From the NCBI GenBank assembly GCA_017165825.1, contig CM029392.1, positions 17,956,960 to 18,020,959 of the forward strand: DNA of 64,000 nucleotides, read 5' to 3'. The first letter of the stretch is position 1, and every line of letters starts with the position of its first letter. Under the pieces are notes generated by a model. The model worked only from the letters and a program-made list of their open reading frames with translations. It had not been told where the DNA came from and ran no database searches. This document shows positions 36,860-47,769 of this stretch, piece by piece. The position numbers and the translations under genes are program-made. Origin of the DNA: Hepsetus odoe. Its lineage: Eukaryota; Chordata; Actinopteri; Characiformes; Hepsetidae.

Positions 36860-39760
36860 TTTAAAACAACTCAACCATTTTTAACAGCTGCAAAACATAA
36901 AAGCACTCAGACCTGCATCTAAATGCATGGACCGTGCTCTTGGTTATTGTTGATTAACTAGTCCCCTCCATGGACACACCTCCCACCTTACTGGACTTGG
37001 ACCTTCCCAGGGACTGTCCGTCCAGACGGGTCAGAACTCTTCCAGCAGAATCCACACATCAGGGAGGTGGTTTTAATGTTATGGCTGGTTAGATGATACT
37101 GCCCGTCGCCTCCACTGGACTTTTCTTTTATTCTCTCCTGGTGTGGATCTCCTGTGAGGTGGACGGCTTCCCATTGTGGGTCGTGGCTCTGCTCAAGGTT
37201 TCTTCCTCCAGCTTTAGGGAACCGTGCCAGCCGCCCGTGGTTACTCACTGCAGCTCTGATCCAGATTCTGTAAATAAACCCGTCTTGATTTTCAAAAACA
37301 CTTTTAAACTTTATTAATCTTCCAAAAAAGGAAAACTTAAGCCAATAAAAAAAATGTTTTCCACTCATCTGTTCATCTCTTCCACTTGGTTCGAAGGTTC
37401 GGCCCCAACAGACTCAAACAAGCCCAACTATTCCGAGCTCTTTTTTTATTCGTGAGAAAATTCAATAAACAAATACATTCATGGGCCTGTAAGTAGAGAA
37501 GAGTCCTGCCGCTCGTCCGTCTCTTCATCAACATGAGTTTAGAAATCTGGAGCCTCTGCTGAGGATATGAACAAAAACACTGAGAAAATGACCAAATTAT
37601 TCAGAAAACGTAAGTCTCTTCACGTCTGCCTCTAAAAAGATTCGAGTCTGAACTCCGGCAGGCACACGGCAAAATTCACAAATTCACATTTGGGTTTATT
37701 TTAAAAAAACAACAACAAAATAAAATAAATTCACATTCCCACTGCTGTACGTTTGTGCGAACAGAAAGAAAGCCTGGTTTAGGTTGAGGACATAAATCGA
37801 CTTTGTTCCCAGGGTAGAAGAGAAGGTCATTAGAGGCAGCCTCGTGGAGCTAGACTGAAGACCAGTGAGTAAATGTGGTTCATCATCAGCTGCACAGCTT
37901 CTACATCCTGCAAACTCACCACAATCAACTTGATGATCCACTGAAACAATAACCCACACCGACCTGCAGAGGAACGGAGGAGCTTAACCCTCAGACTCGC
38001 AGCTCATAAAGCACCTTGAAATCTTCCAGACCAGCCAAACCACTGCAGCTTTGAAGGAACCAAAAATCAGACATCCATCGTTCAGCACCTCCACCTAAAG
38101 AAGCTCCATTTAGATTCAATAATTTGGAACGCAATTTAAGGTGGAGCAGACCTTCATTAAGGTGGAGCAGACGTGGTACACAGTAGGACGTCCTGTCAGA
38201 TACAAACATCAACTAAACTCCAGACTTTTTACACAACAGGGTGTGTTTTCAGGAGCTGATCTAGAAGCAGTCGTAAATACGGAGGAATCGGATCCCAGAT
38301 CAGTCTGAACAGCAGCCCTGCTGATCCATCAGAAAGGTACTTGACCAAGTCTTGTCTTAACTGGCGGAGAGGACTGTCCTCTCCCCTATGGGCAATCGTT
38401 ACACTTCAGCGTTTGTGGTCCACTCCATCGTCCTCTTAGCTTCCTGTCCTTCCTGCCAGACAGCCGGCTTCATCTAGATGGATTTGAGAAAGACCTGTGA
38501 GACGGAACCACATGGTCAATCAGTCAAGATTGCACACATCGTCTCCTCGTTGGACTCGTAGAGCAGCAGTATCTGGGGAACCCGTGGCCACAAGCAGCCC
38601 GGGACCAATCGGTGATCAGGTGTCCGTGTTGTCCTGCAGGAAAACCAGGCGGGAGTTTAGGGGAGGCTGAAGAAGGACGGTGGAGAAGTGAGCCTTCGAG
38701 CCGACACATGGACGTGAACGAGTCAGAACTGGACATGGACCCCCAAGGCAACTCCGTCACCCCTGTTTGGAGATCAGTGAGTCTCCCGCGTCTCCTGGTC
38801 CTGTCCGAGCAGCGTGACCAACCCAGCCCGCCTGGAGCGAGTGCCGCGTCCGACAGCACACGAGCTTCGCTGCTTCGGTGCCCTCAGTCCGTCCCGCTGA
38901 GCCTCACAGGCACCTTCACACCTTTAATCCACATTTCACTCTCCAGAACCCGATTCCTTCCCATTTTTTTTTAATTTAGTCTTTTAATGACTTCTTCATT
39001 CTATCATTTTAATTAAAGGAATTTCCTAAAATGACAACGAGTGCTTTTATGAGGCACTTTTTTTTCTTCAGTCCCAGATTTATCCAGTCAGATGTTCACT
39101 AAAGTAACCCAGGAGCTGCTGCTGGAACTCAACACATTCATGGCTGAAAGCATCGAGGAGAAGTTGAGGAAACCTGTTCAGCCTTTCGCTTCTACGATGA
39201 TCTTCCACCCAAACTACCGTATGAAGCTCGGCGGCCCACGATGAGCGAGGAGATCAGTTCTTAGTATTACTTTCATTTGTGATGTTTTGTGGTGTACACA
39301 CAGAACTCTGACCTGCAAGATCATGTAATAAATAGTGCAAAAAAAAGAAACACAGACTTGCACAGCAAATAAACACAATCATATATTTGTCATTTTAAAA
39401 TGTAAATGATCACAAACTGCTAAAGATCTTTTCTAAAGTTAATGGAGCAGTTCTGTTATTACTAACTGCTGACTAAACTCCAAATCTGAATGTTGTGGGA
39501 TTTCTGTTGAGGTTCTCTCTCTGTATTATTAAGTCGGGTTCCGCACACACGCAGGATTTCCTGCTGAATCTGCGCTTTTCATTTCCACTCCAAACCACAC
39601 GTCTGCTGGGAAAATTGGTGGACTTACCCTTAATAACTAAAAGGGAAATCTAAATGTAGGACGTTTGTTTTCTCTTCTGGTGTTCGGACGCGTTTAGTGA
39701 ACAGACGTGTTGAAAACAGGAATTCAACCAAATTTCTCGTAAAAACTGTCGACTCGGATT
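36860..39760. other. Intergenic region between grm8 and znf800
   Basis: No gene recognised. 38125-38175 holds two AAGGTGGAGCAGAC motifs related to the MITE P core. 38290-38332 is a single unit of the 32/33-bp minisatellite found at 47440. Part of the right side may be znf800 3' UTR. Confidence 0.4.
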
Positions 39761-40118
39761 TCCCAGTGGTGGTGAACGGAACCCAAATGTCCCCAGTGAA
39801 GCTCCCCGTGTCTCTGTGTGTCTCTGTGTGTCTCTGAGTGTCTCTGAGTGTCTCTGAGTGTCTCTGAGTGTCTCTGAGTGTCTCTGGGTGTCTCTGGGTG
39901 TCTCTGTGGGACGGTGATGATGGTAAAATAGTCCATCTGAACTAAATCTCTGTTCTTCGTGTCCCTCCACCATGAACGGGTTCAGTTTAGTCCAGAATCT
40001 TCTCCAAACTAAAACACCGTCTCAGACACCAGACAGCGTCTCCACCACCAGCTCATGTCTGTGAGGGACGTTCAGACACCAGACAGCGTCTCCACCACCA
40101 GCTCATGTCTGAGAATGT
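39761..40118 (+). mobile_element. Decamer MITE family M, copy 2
   Basis: The left end is TCCCAGTGGTGGTGAACGGA. About eleven decamer units of GTGTCTCTGN lie at 39805-39910. Then come GTGGGACGGTGATGATGG, CACCATGAACGGGTTCAG and AAACACCGTCTCAGACACC. A duplicated segment (CAGACACCAGACAGCGTCTC) ends it. The right inverted repeat is lost. It lies only about 100 bp past the znf800 stop codon, probably inside its 3' UTR. Confidence 0.75.
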
Positions 40119-40220
40119 CTCAAATTTCATTCAATCGACCACAAAAGTGAAAAAGAATTTAGAAAAATCTCCTCCAGCGAGCAGCCCAGTTACTCTGGAT
40201 GGAGGGACAGGAGAGGACGC

Positions 40221-41875
40221 TCACCCAAGCAGGGACGTTGACCGTGTGCTCACTCCAGTCCTCCTGCCATCGCTGCTGGCTGCGTTCCGGTGGCTTCTCT
40301 TGTGAGACTCCAGGTACACTTTCTTCGCGAAAGCCCGGCCGCACATTTCGCAAGCATGCAGTGAGAAGTTCTTGGTGAGCCGCACCTCCACGCTGTCCTG
40401 CGAGTCGTCGGACTGGTTTTGTGGTAAAAGGCAGTGTTTACGTGTAACAGGAGGTGAAGGAGGCGCGGTTGCCTCAGAAGGCCAAGAAGTGGTGTTGGTC
40501 TGTGGACCGTGCTGGTCAGCGACCTCCTCTTTCACTCGGCTGCGTTTTCCTGAGGCTTCTAGCACGACGTCGACGGGCTTTTTCACAGCTCGAGTCTCCA
40601 GGCTGGGAAGGATCTTGTTCAGGTAGGTGTTGCTCTTCTTGTGGACCACAGAGATGTGGCGCAGCACGTCCCTCTTGCGGCGAGACTCGTAACTGCACAG
40701 CGGGCAGCGGTAGAACTTGATGAAGAGGTCGGTGCCGTTGTCCGTGTGCAGCTCGATGTGTTTGGTCAGGTTCTGGCGGGAGCTGAACTGTCTCTTGCAG
40801 AGTTTACAGAAGAGCTGCTTGAAATCAAAGCCCACAGAGAACCTGGGTTTACGGGACAGGGGGCCGTCTTCATCCTCCCCCTCCTCCTCTCGGGGCCTCT
40901 TGTGATTGGCCAGGTGCGAACTGAAGGAGGGGCACAGACTCGAGTTGGGGTTCTCATATTCAGACTTCACTGCATCAGATGAGGGGACAGGAGAGCTTCG
41001 CAAAGTGACGATCTTGTGAACGATGCGAAGGTGCCTCATGAGGCGATTCTGCGCGCTGTATGTCCTCTTGCAGAGAAGGCACTTGCACGCGTCCAGGTTA
41101 TACTGGGCGACAGGTTCGAGGGTGTCGGGAAGGGGAGGGGCCGAGGGCTCTAGCTGGGCGGACCTGGTGGTGATGTCGGGCGTGACGAGTTCCCGGCAGA
41201 GGTCACGATGCACCTCATCAAAATGGCGGCACACGTTGGCTCTGGTGGCAAAGGTTTTGAAACAGACCGGGCAGCTCTTCTCCCCGGGTGAGGACGGCTG
41301 CATCTGAGCCGTCTGTCGGTCCTTCACCACGGAGAGGAGACTGATGGGGACCGTGCGGGTGTCTGTGAACCTGCTCAGCTCCTCCAGGCGCTGCTTGTGC
41401 ATCTTTCGACAGTGGCGCCGAACGTTACGCTGTGAGCTGAAGTCCTTTCCACAAAAGCAGCAGGTGATCGTCACGGCGCTCGGGCTGCTGCAGTCTAAAC
41501 GCCCGTCCACGCTCTCACTGTGCTCCTCCTCCTCCTCCTCCTCCTCCTCCTCTTTCTCTTCCAGCGTTACTTTAGCCTCACCCTTTACCTGCTCCTCACC
41601 TCCAACTTCCTTGTCCTCCTCTCCCTCTCTTGTCACCTGATCCTCCTGGGTTTGCTTTGGGCTCTCAAGCCGTTTGTCTTTCCAGCTGTCCATGCTGTTC
41701 TCAGAGCCATCAGAGGGGAGGGGACATTCCAGACCGTCCTCTCTCATCAGATGCTGGAACACAGCGTTCTGATTGCCCTCTATGGGCTCCAGACGCACCA
41801 CATAGTCCTGTTTGTCCAGCTGGGGGTCCAGCAGCTCTTTAAGACCTAGGTTCTGCCTTCCATCTCCCAAGTGTT
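40221..41875 (-). CDS. znf800: Zinc finger protein 800, coding exon 4 (main exon, with stop)
   Basis: This exon encodes residues 119-668 of a nuclear C2H2 zinc-finger protein, a likely DNA-binding transcription regulator. The joined protein is 668 residues, close to human ZNF800 at about 664. It begins at acceptor TACTGTTTGTAG|AACACTTGG. Visible fingers, numbered in the full protein: CCFCGKDF...H at 257-277, CPVCFKTF at 319-340, CLLCKRTYS at 383-404, CKLCKRQFSS at 474-494, CPLCSYESRRKR at 508-529 and CEMCGRAFAKK at 626-646. Diagnostic conserved stretches are RLEPIEGNQNAVFQ, GFDFKQLFCKLCKRQF, RRKRDVLRHISVVHKKS and VRLTKNFSLHACEMCG. A run of about ten Glu lies near 226-235. No stop or frameshift interrupts it. 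Upstream exons join in phase 1. Confidence 0.97.
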
Positions 41876-41987
41876 CTACAAACAGTAAGACAGTACAAGA
41901 AAATTCAGCTACTATTCTCAAATTTTATGACGATTTTATTAAAAAGAATATTATTCTCGTCTCTGGCTTTCAGAGACCAACACTGAC

Positions 41988-42125
41988 CGCCTGGTTCTGG
42001 CAGCCTGCAGTAGAACTGCTTGTGTGTGATCAGGTTGGGAAGTCCACGGAAGAGACTCCGACAGAGCTTGCACTCAAATATAGTGTCCACCTCTTTCAGC
42101 AGCATGTGCTTCAGTTTTGTAGTAC
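41988..42125 (-). CDS. znf800: znf800 coding exon 3
   Basis: 138 bp with acceptor CATACACAG|GT and donor GGCG|GTCAGT, phase 1 on both sides. It encodes residues 73-117, including [20 protein letters not shown] and [10 protein letters not shown]. This is an atypical finger with C90, C93, H106 and C111 as possible ligands (C2HC). It is nearly identical to the mammalian protein as remembered. Confidence 0.95.
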
Positions 42126-42589
42126 CTGTGTATGAGCACCAGAGGGAGACAAATACAGTCTATAAAGTGTGGAAGAGGACAGTCCCAAGCTTCAACACCA
42201 GGGGGGTCAAGTGAAATCGAGACCAAATTAAATGCAACAATGTCACGCAAATTTAACTGCATTAACAGTTACTTTTCATTCAACGAACTGTACAAACACT
42301 GGATTTACTCATGGTTACTTTGAAAATCAATAATGGCAGTTTGAAACGAGAGTAAATGTTCAGAAATACTGCACAATAAACAAAACAAACTTTTCCAGTC
42401 AAGTCAGTGACAAAATGAACTTTTGATTAGCATGCACTTAATTCCAGAATTCTGCTTTAGATACTGATCCCAGTTCAGTCTCTCTGCACATAAGACCAGA
42501 TGCTACTGAGCCTCAGCCACTGCTCCACTTCCTCCTCATTCCATATAAACGCTGATTCCCTCCAGAGAAAACCGGAGGGTGTGTGTTAC

Positions 42590-42685
42590 CTGAACGGAAG
42601 CATTCAATGATCTGCTGGATGCCGGACATGGACGTCTCCAGTGGTCTCTGCAACAGCGGAGGGTCTCCAGGCTCAAGGGAATAAA
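42590..42685 (-). CDS. znf800: znf800 coding exon 2
   Basis: 96 bp with acceptor TTGTCGTTCCAG|TT and donor GTTCAG|GTAACA, phase 1. It encodes [12 protein letters not shown] and [12 protein letters not shown], matching the conserved N-terminal block of ZNF800. Confidence 0.95.
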
Positions 42686-42751
42686 CTGGAACGACAACAT
42701 AGGGACACATTTCTGCATAATTAGGATGGAGACAGAGTGTGAGTCTGAACT

Positions 42752-42978
42752 TAAGTGAAAGTGAAAGTGACAACCCTTGTCAATGCGAGGTCACAGCACA
42801 GAACTCAGTGAACCACAACGAAATTGGACCTCTGCATTTAACCCATGCACACCGTGCAGCAGGGGGCAGCAATTGAAAGCGCCCAGGGAGCAGTGACGGG
42901 GATGGTACCTTGCTCAAGGGTACCTCAATCTTCCGATGCAGGGGCAACTCCCGAACCACTAGGTCACCGCTGCCCCAC
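42752..42978 (-). mobile_element. SINE family A in znf800 intron
   Basis: Tail GTGAAAGTGAAAGTGACAAC, body AACCACAACGAAATTGGACC and GGTACCTTGCTCAAGGG, head end GGTCACCGCTGCCCC. Inserted about 70 bp upstream of the exon 2 acceptor. Confidence 0.85.
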
Positions 42979-42979
42979 A

Positions 42980-43507
42980 CTGTTCCCAGTGTGTGAGAAT
43001 GGAACTGGACGTCTGACTGTCCCTCACAGACATGAACTGGTGGTGGAAAAGTGAAAGTGACTACCCTCGTCATTGTGAAACGCAGCACAGCCCAACATAA
43101 CGAAAGTAAACCTCTGCGTTTCACCCACACATGTGCAGCAGGGGGCAGCTATTCAAAGCACCCGGGGAGCAGTGACGGGGACGCTACCTTGGTCAAGGGT
43201 ACCTCAGAGCAACCTACTGGTGAGGGAATCAAACCCACAATCTTCCGATCCAGGGCGACTCCCTCACCACTAGACCACCACTGCCCCAGTGTGGTGGAGA
43301 CGCTGTCTGGTGTCTGAGACGGTGTTTTAGTTCTGAGAAGATTCTGGACTCAAACTGAACCCGTTCATGGTGGAGGGACACGAAGAACAGAGATTTAGTT
43401 CAGATGGACTATTTTACCATCATCACCGTCCCACAGAGACATTGAGAGACACTCGGAGACACACAGAGACACACAGAGACACGGGGAGCTTCACTGGGGG
43501 ACAGAAA
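42980..43507 (-). mobile_element. Decamer MITE family M, copy 3, split by a SINE
   Basis: The end CCCAGTGTGTGAGAATGGAA is followed by CTGGACGTCTGACTGTCCC. A SINE family A (43050-43289) interrupts with a repeat of GTGGTGGA on both sides, a likely 8-bp target-site duplication. The element resumes with GAGACGCTGTCTGGTGTCTG, GAACCCGTTCATGGTGG and CATCATCACCGTCCCACAGA. It has about five decamer units and GGGGAGCTTCACTGGGG. Confidence 0.8.
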
Positions 43508-43634
43508 AGGTTTTTGAATATTTGTTTCCATTCAGCACCAGTGAGAACTGAACCCACTCTGGAGGACACCAAGTTATGGAGGAATGTTTCTCCCTGGTGT
43601 TCAAAATATGCAGGTTTGTGCTGGACGAGTTTAC

Positions 43635-43752
43635 CTGGTGTCCTGCTGGCCTGGTCCGGCCCGGGCATCGTGGCCTCCTGGTACAGGTTGTCTGTCTGAC
43701 AGGACTTCTCGTTGCTCGGGGTCCACTTAGCTTCTTCTGAAAGGTCTTCCAT
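43635..43752 (-). CDS. znf800: znf800 coding exon 1 with start codon
   Basis: 118 bp from ATG at 43752 to donor CACCAG|GTAAAC. It encodes MEDLSEEAKWTP, then EKSCQTDNLYQE, matching the conserved YCQTD/SCQTD motif near the human start. The ATG directly follows an acceptor-like TTTCATGCTGATAG, so the leader must come from an upstream exon. An in-frame ATG lies 9 codons upstream (43779) but would fall inside the intron. Confidence 0.9.
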
Positions 43753-43837
43753 CTCTATCAGCATGAAACCATAAACCAATCAGAATCAACAAACAGAACC
43801 CCCTCTATCTGACCGATCTCCAAACAGATCAGCTGAA

Positions 43838-43838
43838 C

Positions 43839-43890
<52 letters not shown>

Positions 43891-43952
43891 AAACAGATCA
43901 GCTGAACAACACACACACACACACACACTAAACAAACAGATCAGCTGAACAC

Positions 43953-44004
<52 letters not shown>

Positions 44005-44023
44005 AAACAGATCAGCTGAACAC

Positions 44024-44061
<38 letters not shown>

Positions 44062-44080
44062 AAACAGATCAGCTGAACAC

Positions 44081-44118
<38 letters not shown>

Positions 44119-44230
44119 AAACAGATCAGCTGAACACAACACACACACACACAAAAAACACACACACTAAACAAACAGATCAGCTGAACACAACACACAC
44201 ACACACACTATAAACACACACACACACTAA
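43838..44230 (+). repeat. Compound minisatellite: (CA)n alternating with a conserved 25-bp block
   Basis: Eight CA tracts of differing length are separated by ACTAAACAAACAGATCAGCT plus GAACA. The block is almost invariant while CA length varies freely. It lies in znf800 intron 1, about 90 bp upstream of coding exon 1. Confidence 0.95.
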
Positions 44231-44362
44231 AAACAAACAAATTCAAAATAAAATAATTCCAGTCCTTCTTCCTGAAAATGTCAAGATCAGAATTCTCCTG
44301 CAGGAGAAGCCTGAAATGAAATTTAATACAATTAGAAGTGCACTCTTTCAGACATTCAGCCC

Positions 44363-44365
<3 letters not shown>

Positions 44366-44413
<48 letters not shown>
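44366..44413 (+). repeat. (CA)n microsatellite in znf800 intron 1
   Basis: Pure CA tract of about 24 units. Confidence 0.95.
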
Positions 44414-44417
<4 letters not shown>

Positions 44418-44934
44418 AGAGTGCTTCAGGACCCCCTCCCCATTCACACCACTGACTGAGACACTGTTCTTCAAATGAAACACCAGATGACCGTGTGATT
44501 CTACTGAGCTCAGTGGGAGGGAGAGTCTCTTCACTGGCACCATTTTCCAAACCACTAACACCACCTTCATCCAGCGTCATTACCTCTTAACTCATCATTA
44601 TTCCACTGTTCTTTTGTTTATATTTTTGCAGGTCTTTTAATTCTCTAAATAAGTGTAAACATCAATCCCTCACAGCGCACTCCCTGTCCTCTCTTGGGTG
44701 CTTCATTAAAATGATTTAAAATTTGGATGAACAAATGGAGATCATTCACTTTGTAACTTCATGGACCATCCCGCCTCCTGTCACAGCGCAGTATGTGGCA
44801 GCACTTCCAACAACTGACCACTTGATGGAGACAAAACTGGTAAACTGGTGAAGGACTGGCTGCTCAAAATAATCAGGACACAAACTTCCAAACCTCACAG
44901 ATTATTCCTGATCTCAACCAAGCAACTCGGCTCA

Positions 44935-45435
44935 AAGGTGGTGTCTCCACAGTGGATCACCGTCTCCATGTCTTCCTGTCCTCAGCATCTTCCTCTTTCA
45001 TACCACATCCATAATCCTCTTCTTTGTCCTCCTTCTTCTCCTCCTTCCTGGAAGCTCCATCCTCAACATCCTTCTCCTGATATCGTCTCTCCTCTGGACA
45101 TGTCCAATCCAACACAGTCTCACTTTGTCTCTAAATTGCCCAAGCTGAACTGTCCCTCTAACTTACTCGTCCCTTCTGACGCAAAGTTCAGCATCTTAAA
45201 TTCTTTTCATCACTGTCTCCAATGCGTATACCATAGCTGGTCTCACTACCGTCTCCAACCCATACAGCATAGCCAGTCTCACTACAATCCTGTAAACCTT
45301 GCTGGTCCCCGTCTTTCACAGACCACTCCTGTCTCTCTTCTCCACCCATTCCAACCTGCCTAAACTCTCTTCTCCTCTCTTCTACACGCGCAGTCACTCT
45401 GAACGGAACGGAGTATTTAGACTCCTCCCCCTTCA
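44935..45435 (-). mobile_element. RTE-like retrotransposon fragment, copy D
   Basis: The plus strand shows TCACCGTCTCCATGTCTTCC, CCATCCTCAACATCCTTCTC, ACACAGTCTCAC and TTCTCCACCCATTCCAACC in the same order as copy A (1525-1975), with internal deletions and duplications (GTATACCATAGCTGGTCTCA twice in variant form). In intron 1 of znf800. Confidence 0.75.
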
Positions 45436-45439
45436 CCTC

Positions 45440-46100
45440 CTCTAATCAGGCTGCTTTTTGCAGTGAAACCCACTCAATGGGGATCCAAAACCAGTTTAAT
45501 TCTCTGTGCTGGTCCCACTGCCGGAAACACAAAGAAGGAGCACCACCAGTGCGGTTCCGGGTCCGGCATTTGCTTCATTTTCAACAGTCCTAACGGTGTG
45601 ACTCGGTTCCTGGTACCAGAGGAAAAGTCGAGGTCGAGTCTCCTTCTCCAAACGTGCAGGGTTCAAAATTCCCGTCCACTTTTCCACCTCATGAGTTTGT
45701 GGAGGATTTTACTCCCTGAAGGTGTGTAACTGAAAAGGGGGACAGATTGTCCACTACGTCCTCTGGGACTCGTTAAGGAGGAACTCAAATCTAATTCCTG
45801 GTCCCACGATGGGCCATTTTCTCGGGCTCGAACCCTGCCGAGGCGGGCCGAGGCCGGTCCCAGGCTGACCGTCGGGTTGGGGCAGGTGAGGTCAGAACCA
45901 GGTGTTTTAAAGTTCACAGCTTCTCCCTTCAGCACAGCCGAATCCTGAACACACCTGCTAAGGGGTTTCCATAGCAACACAGTGGGTCCAAAGGGAACAA
46001 ACGACACGCCTGGGGGTGCGTGACGTCAGGGGCATGACGATTGCAGGGGCGAAGGGGGGGGTCCCGAAACACTCTCTCACCCCGAGCTCAGTTTGACCGA
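45440..46100. other. znf800 intron 1, unique
   Basis: Nothing recognised. Confidence 0.35.
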
Positions 46101-46104
46101 GTTG

Positions 46105-46222
46105 AAGCTTCTTGTTTTCCGAATTCTCCGCTCCACCTTAAATGGGGCAGCAGTCGCGTTCTGGCGCCTCCGTGGGAACTGCAGCTGCTGCCCCATTTAA
46201 GGTGGAGCGGGGAGTCGAGGAC
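46105..46222. mobile_element. Palindromic MITE, family P copy 2, near the znf800 promoter
   Basis: The arms CTCCGCTCCACCTTAAATGG and its continuation GGCAGCAG (46128-46155) are mirrored by CTGCTGCCCCATTTAAGGTG (46185-46204) and GAGCGGGGAG. The loop is about 30 bp. The core equals that of copy 1 at 35721. Confidence 0.8.
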
Positions 46223-46229
46223 GCGTGTT

Positions 46230-46620
46230 GGAGAGGAGTGAGGAGTGAGTGCGCGTGAAAGTGTCCGTGTTTCTGTTCCGAAGCTCCTCCCTTCCCCTTT
46301 CTTTTCTGAGCGCGTGAGGACGCGTGGCCCCGCGAGGGAGCACGCGCCGCCCGGGCCGCTCGCCTCTCCGCCACGCTCGCGCACAACCGGAGAGACGCCA
46401 TGTTTCCGCGCGAGAAGCGCGCGCGCCGAGACCCTTACCTCGCGTGCGGGGTCCGCTCCGTGTCCACACAACTCCAACACAGCGCGCGTGCGTCTCGGCG
46501 TGCGTGCGCGTGTACTTCAGTGTGTAAGCGCACGCGCGCGTACGCGGGCTCAACCCAACGTGGGTGCGCGCGCACGGCACGGCACGAGCGCCTCACGTGC
46601 TCAATGTAAACAACAGCAGG
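46230..46620 (-). promoter_or_regulatory. znf800: CpG-rich znf800 promoter and non-coding first exon
   Basis: High CpG density with many GCGCGC blocks. On the minus strand a strong donor CGCGAG|GTAAGG lies at 46439/46438, suggesting a non-coding exon that ends at 46439 and splices to 43752-43754. Its start is probably near 46500-46600, close to a CACGTG E-box at 46592. No TATA box is evident. Confidence 0.6.
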
Positions 46621-46895
46621 TACGGCCCTGTTTATTTACAGCGCTGTTTACACGTGTTGTTTATTTGAAACAGTTTGTTTACATTGTTGCTGTTTGTTTA
46701 CAACAATGTTGTTTATTTACAGCATTTTGTTTACAGTTACGTTGTTTGTTTTCAGTAATGTTTAAGATATTTCATAGCGCTATTCGTTTACAGTAGGGTT
46801 TATTTTAAAAACGTGTTTATAATCGTGTTTATTTACACTGCTTTGATTGTTTACCTTTGTGTTGTTTGTTTACAGAAATGTTGTTTACACTTCCA
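46606..46895. promoter_or_regulatory. Cluster of forkhead-type motifs upstream of znf800
   Basis: About eight GTTTAC and three GTTTATTTAC motifs occur in 290 bp of AT-rich sequence directly beside the CpG island. TGTTTAC is the core bound by FOX proteins. The region may equally be a decayed tandem repeat of a GTTGTTTGTTTACA unit. Confidence 0.5.
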
Positions 46896-46966
46896 TCTTG
46901 AGCGCATGCACAGCAAATCTTTCTGCATCAACACTGAGAGTCAGATTAAATGATGTCATTATTTAA

Positions 46967-47052
46967 TTTACATTTACGGCATCCAGCAGACACTCTTCTC
47001 CAGAGCGACTTCCAACACTGCTTCATTTCCACAGGAGATCTTCATCTTGGTA
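46967..47052 (-). mobile_element. SINE family B fragment
   Basis: Starts ATTTACATTTACGGCATCCA followed by GCAGACACTCTTCTCCAGAG. The poly-T at 47137-47161 may mark another element end. Confidence 0.55.
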
Positions 47053-47439
47053 ACCAGCTCAGATCAGCAACTGCTGGTTAGCTAGTACCTCCTAAGTAAC
47101 AGACTAAGAGCCCTTGTAACAAGTATACACCATACTTTTTTTTTTTTTTTTTTTTTTTTTGAGAGGGGGAGCAGGGGTGGGAGAGTAGGAGAGAGAGTAG
47201 AAGTTTTAGGAAAGAAGGAGTAAGGGTAGGAGAGTGGATGGTTTGGGAGGGTTAGTCCCTCAGAAATTCAGTGATTCCATTTTTCCATTATTAAGATAAA
47301 ACTATTTTCCGCCTCTCCAAGATGTGCGTGAACATGTTTTAATCCAAATTTATTTAGAACTGGAGATACAATTTTAAGGTCACTGATACTAGAAGTCAAC
47401 AGTCATCCACATTTTTTTTTCCCCAAAACGTCTCTCCAC

Positions 47440-47712
47440 CCATTGAACAGCAGCTCTGCTGATCCCAGACCAGTCTGAACAGCAGCTCTGCTGATCCCAG
47501 ATCAGTCTGAACAGCAGCTCTGCTGATCCCAGATCAGTCTGAACAGCAGCTCTGCTGATCCCAGATCAGTCTGAACAGCAGCCTGCTGATCCCAGATCAG
47601 TCTGAACAGCAGCCCTGCTGATCCCAGATCAGTCTGAACAGCAGCTCTGCTGATCCCAGATCAGTCTGAACAGCAGCTCTGCTGATCCCAGATCAGTCTG
47701 AACAGCAGTGCT
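47440..47712 (+). repeat. 32/33-bp minisatellite, about eight units
   Basis: The unit reads CAGCAGCTCTGCTGATCCCA then GATCAGTCTGAA. It is highly homogeneous, with one copy missing a base at 47581. A single copy with the same sequence lies at 38290-38332. Confidence 0.95.
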
Positions 47713-47769
47713 GCTGTTTGTCTGGAGTTTGAGTAATCAGGGGATCATGGCATCCACTGAAGGTCAACA

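Noticed and set aside
41520..41849. Leu-rich plus-strand frame
   Set aside because: It is the antisense of the poly-Glu coding stretch of znf800.
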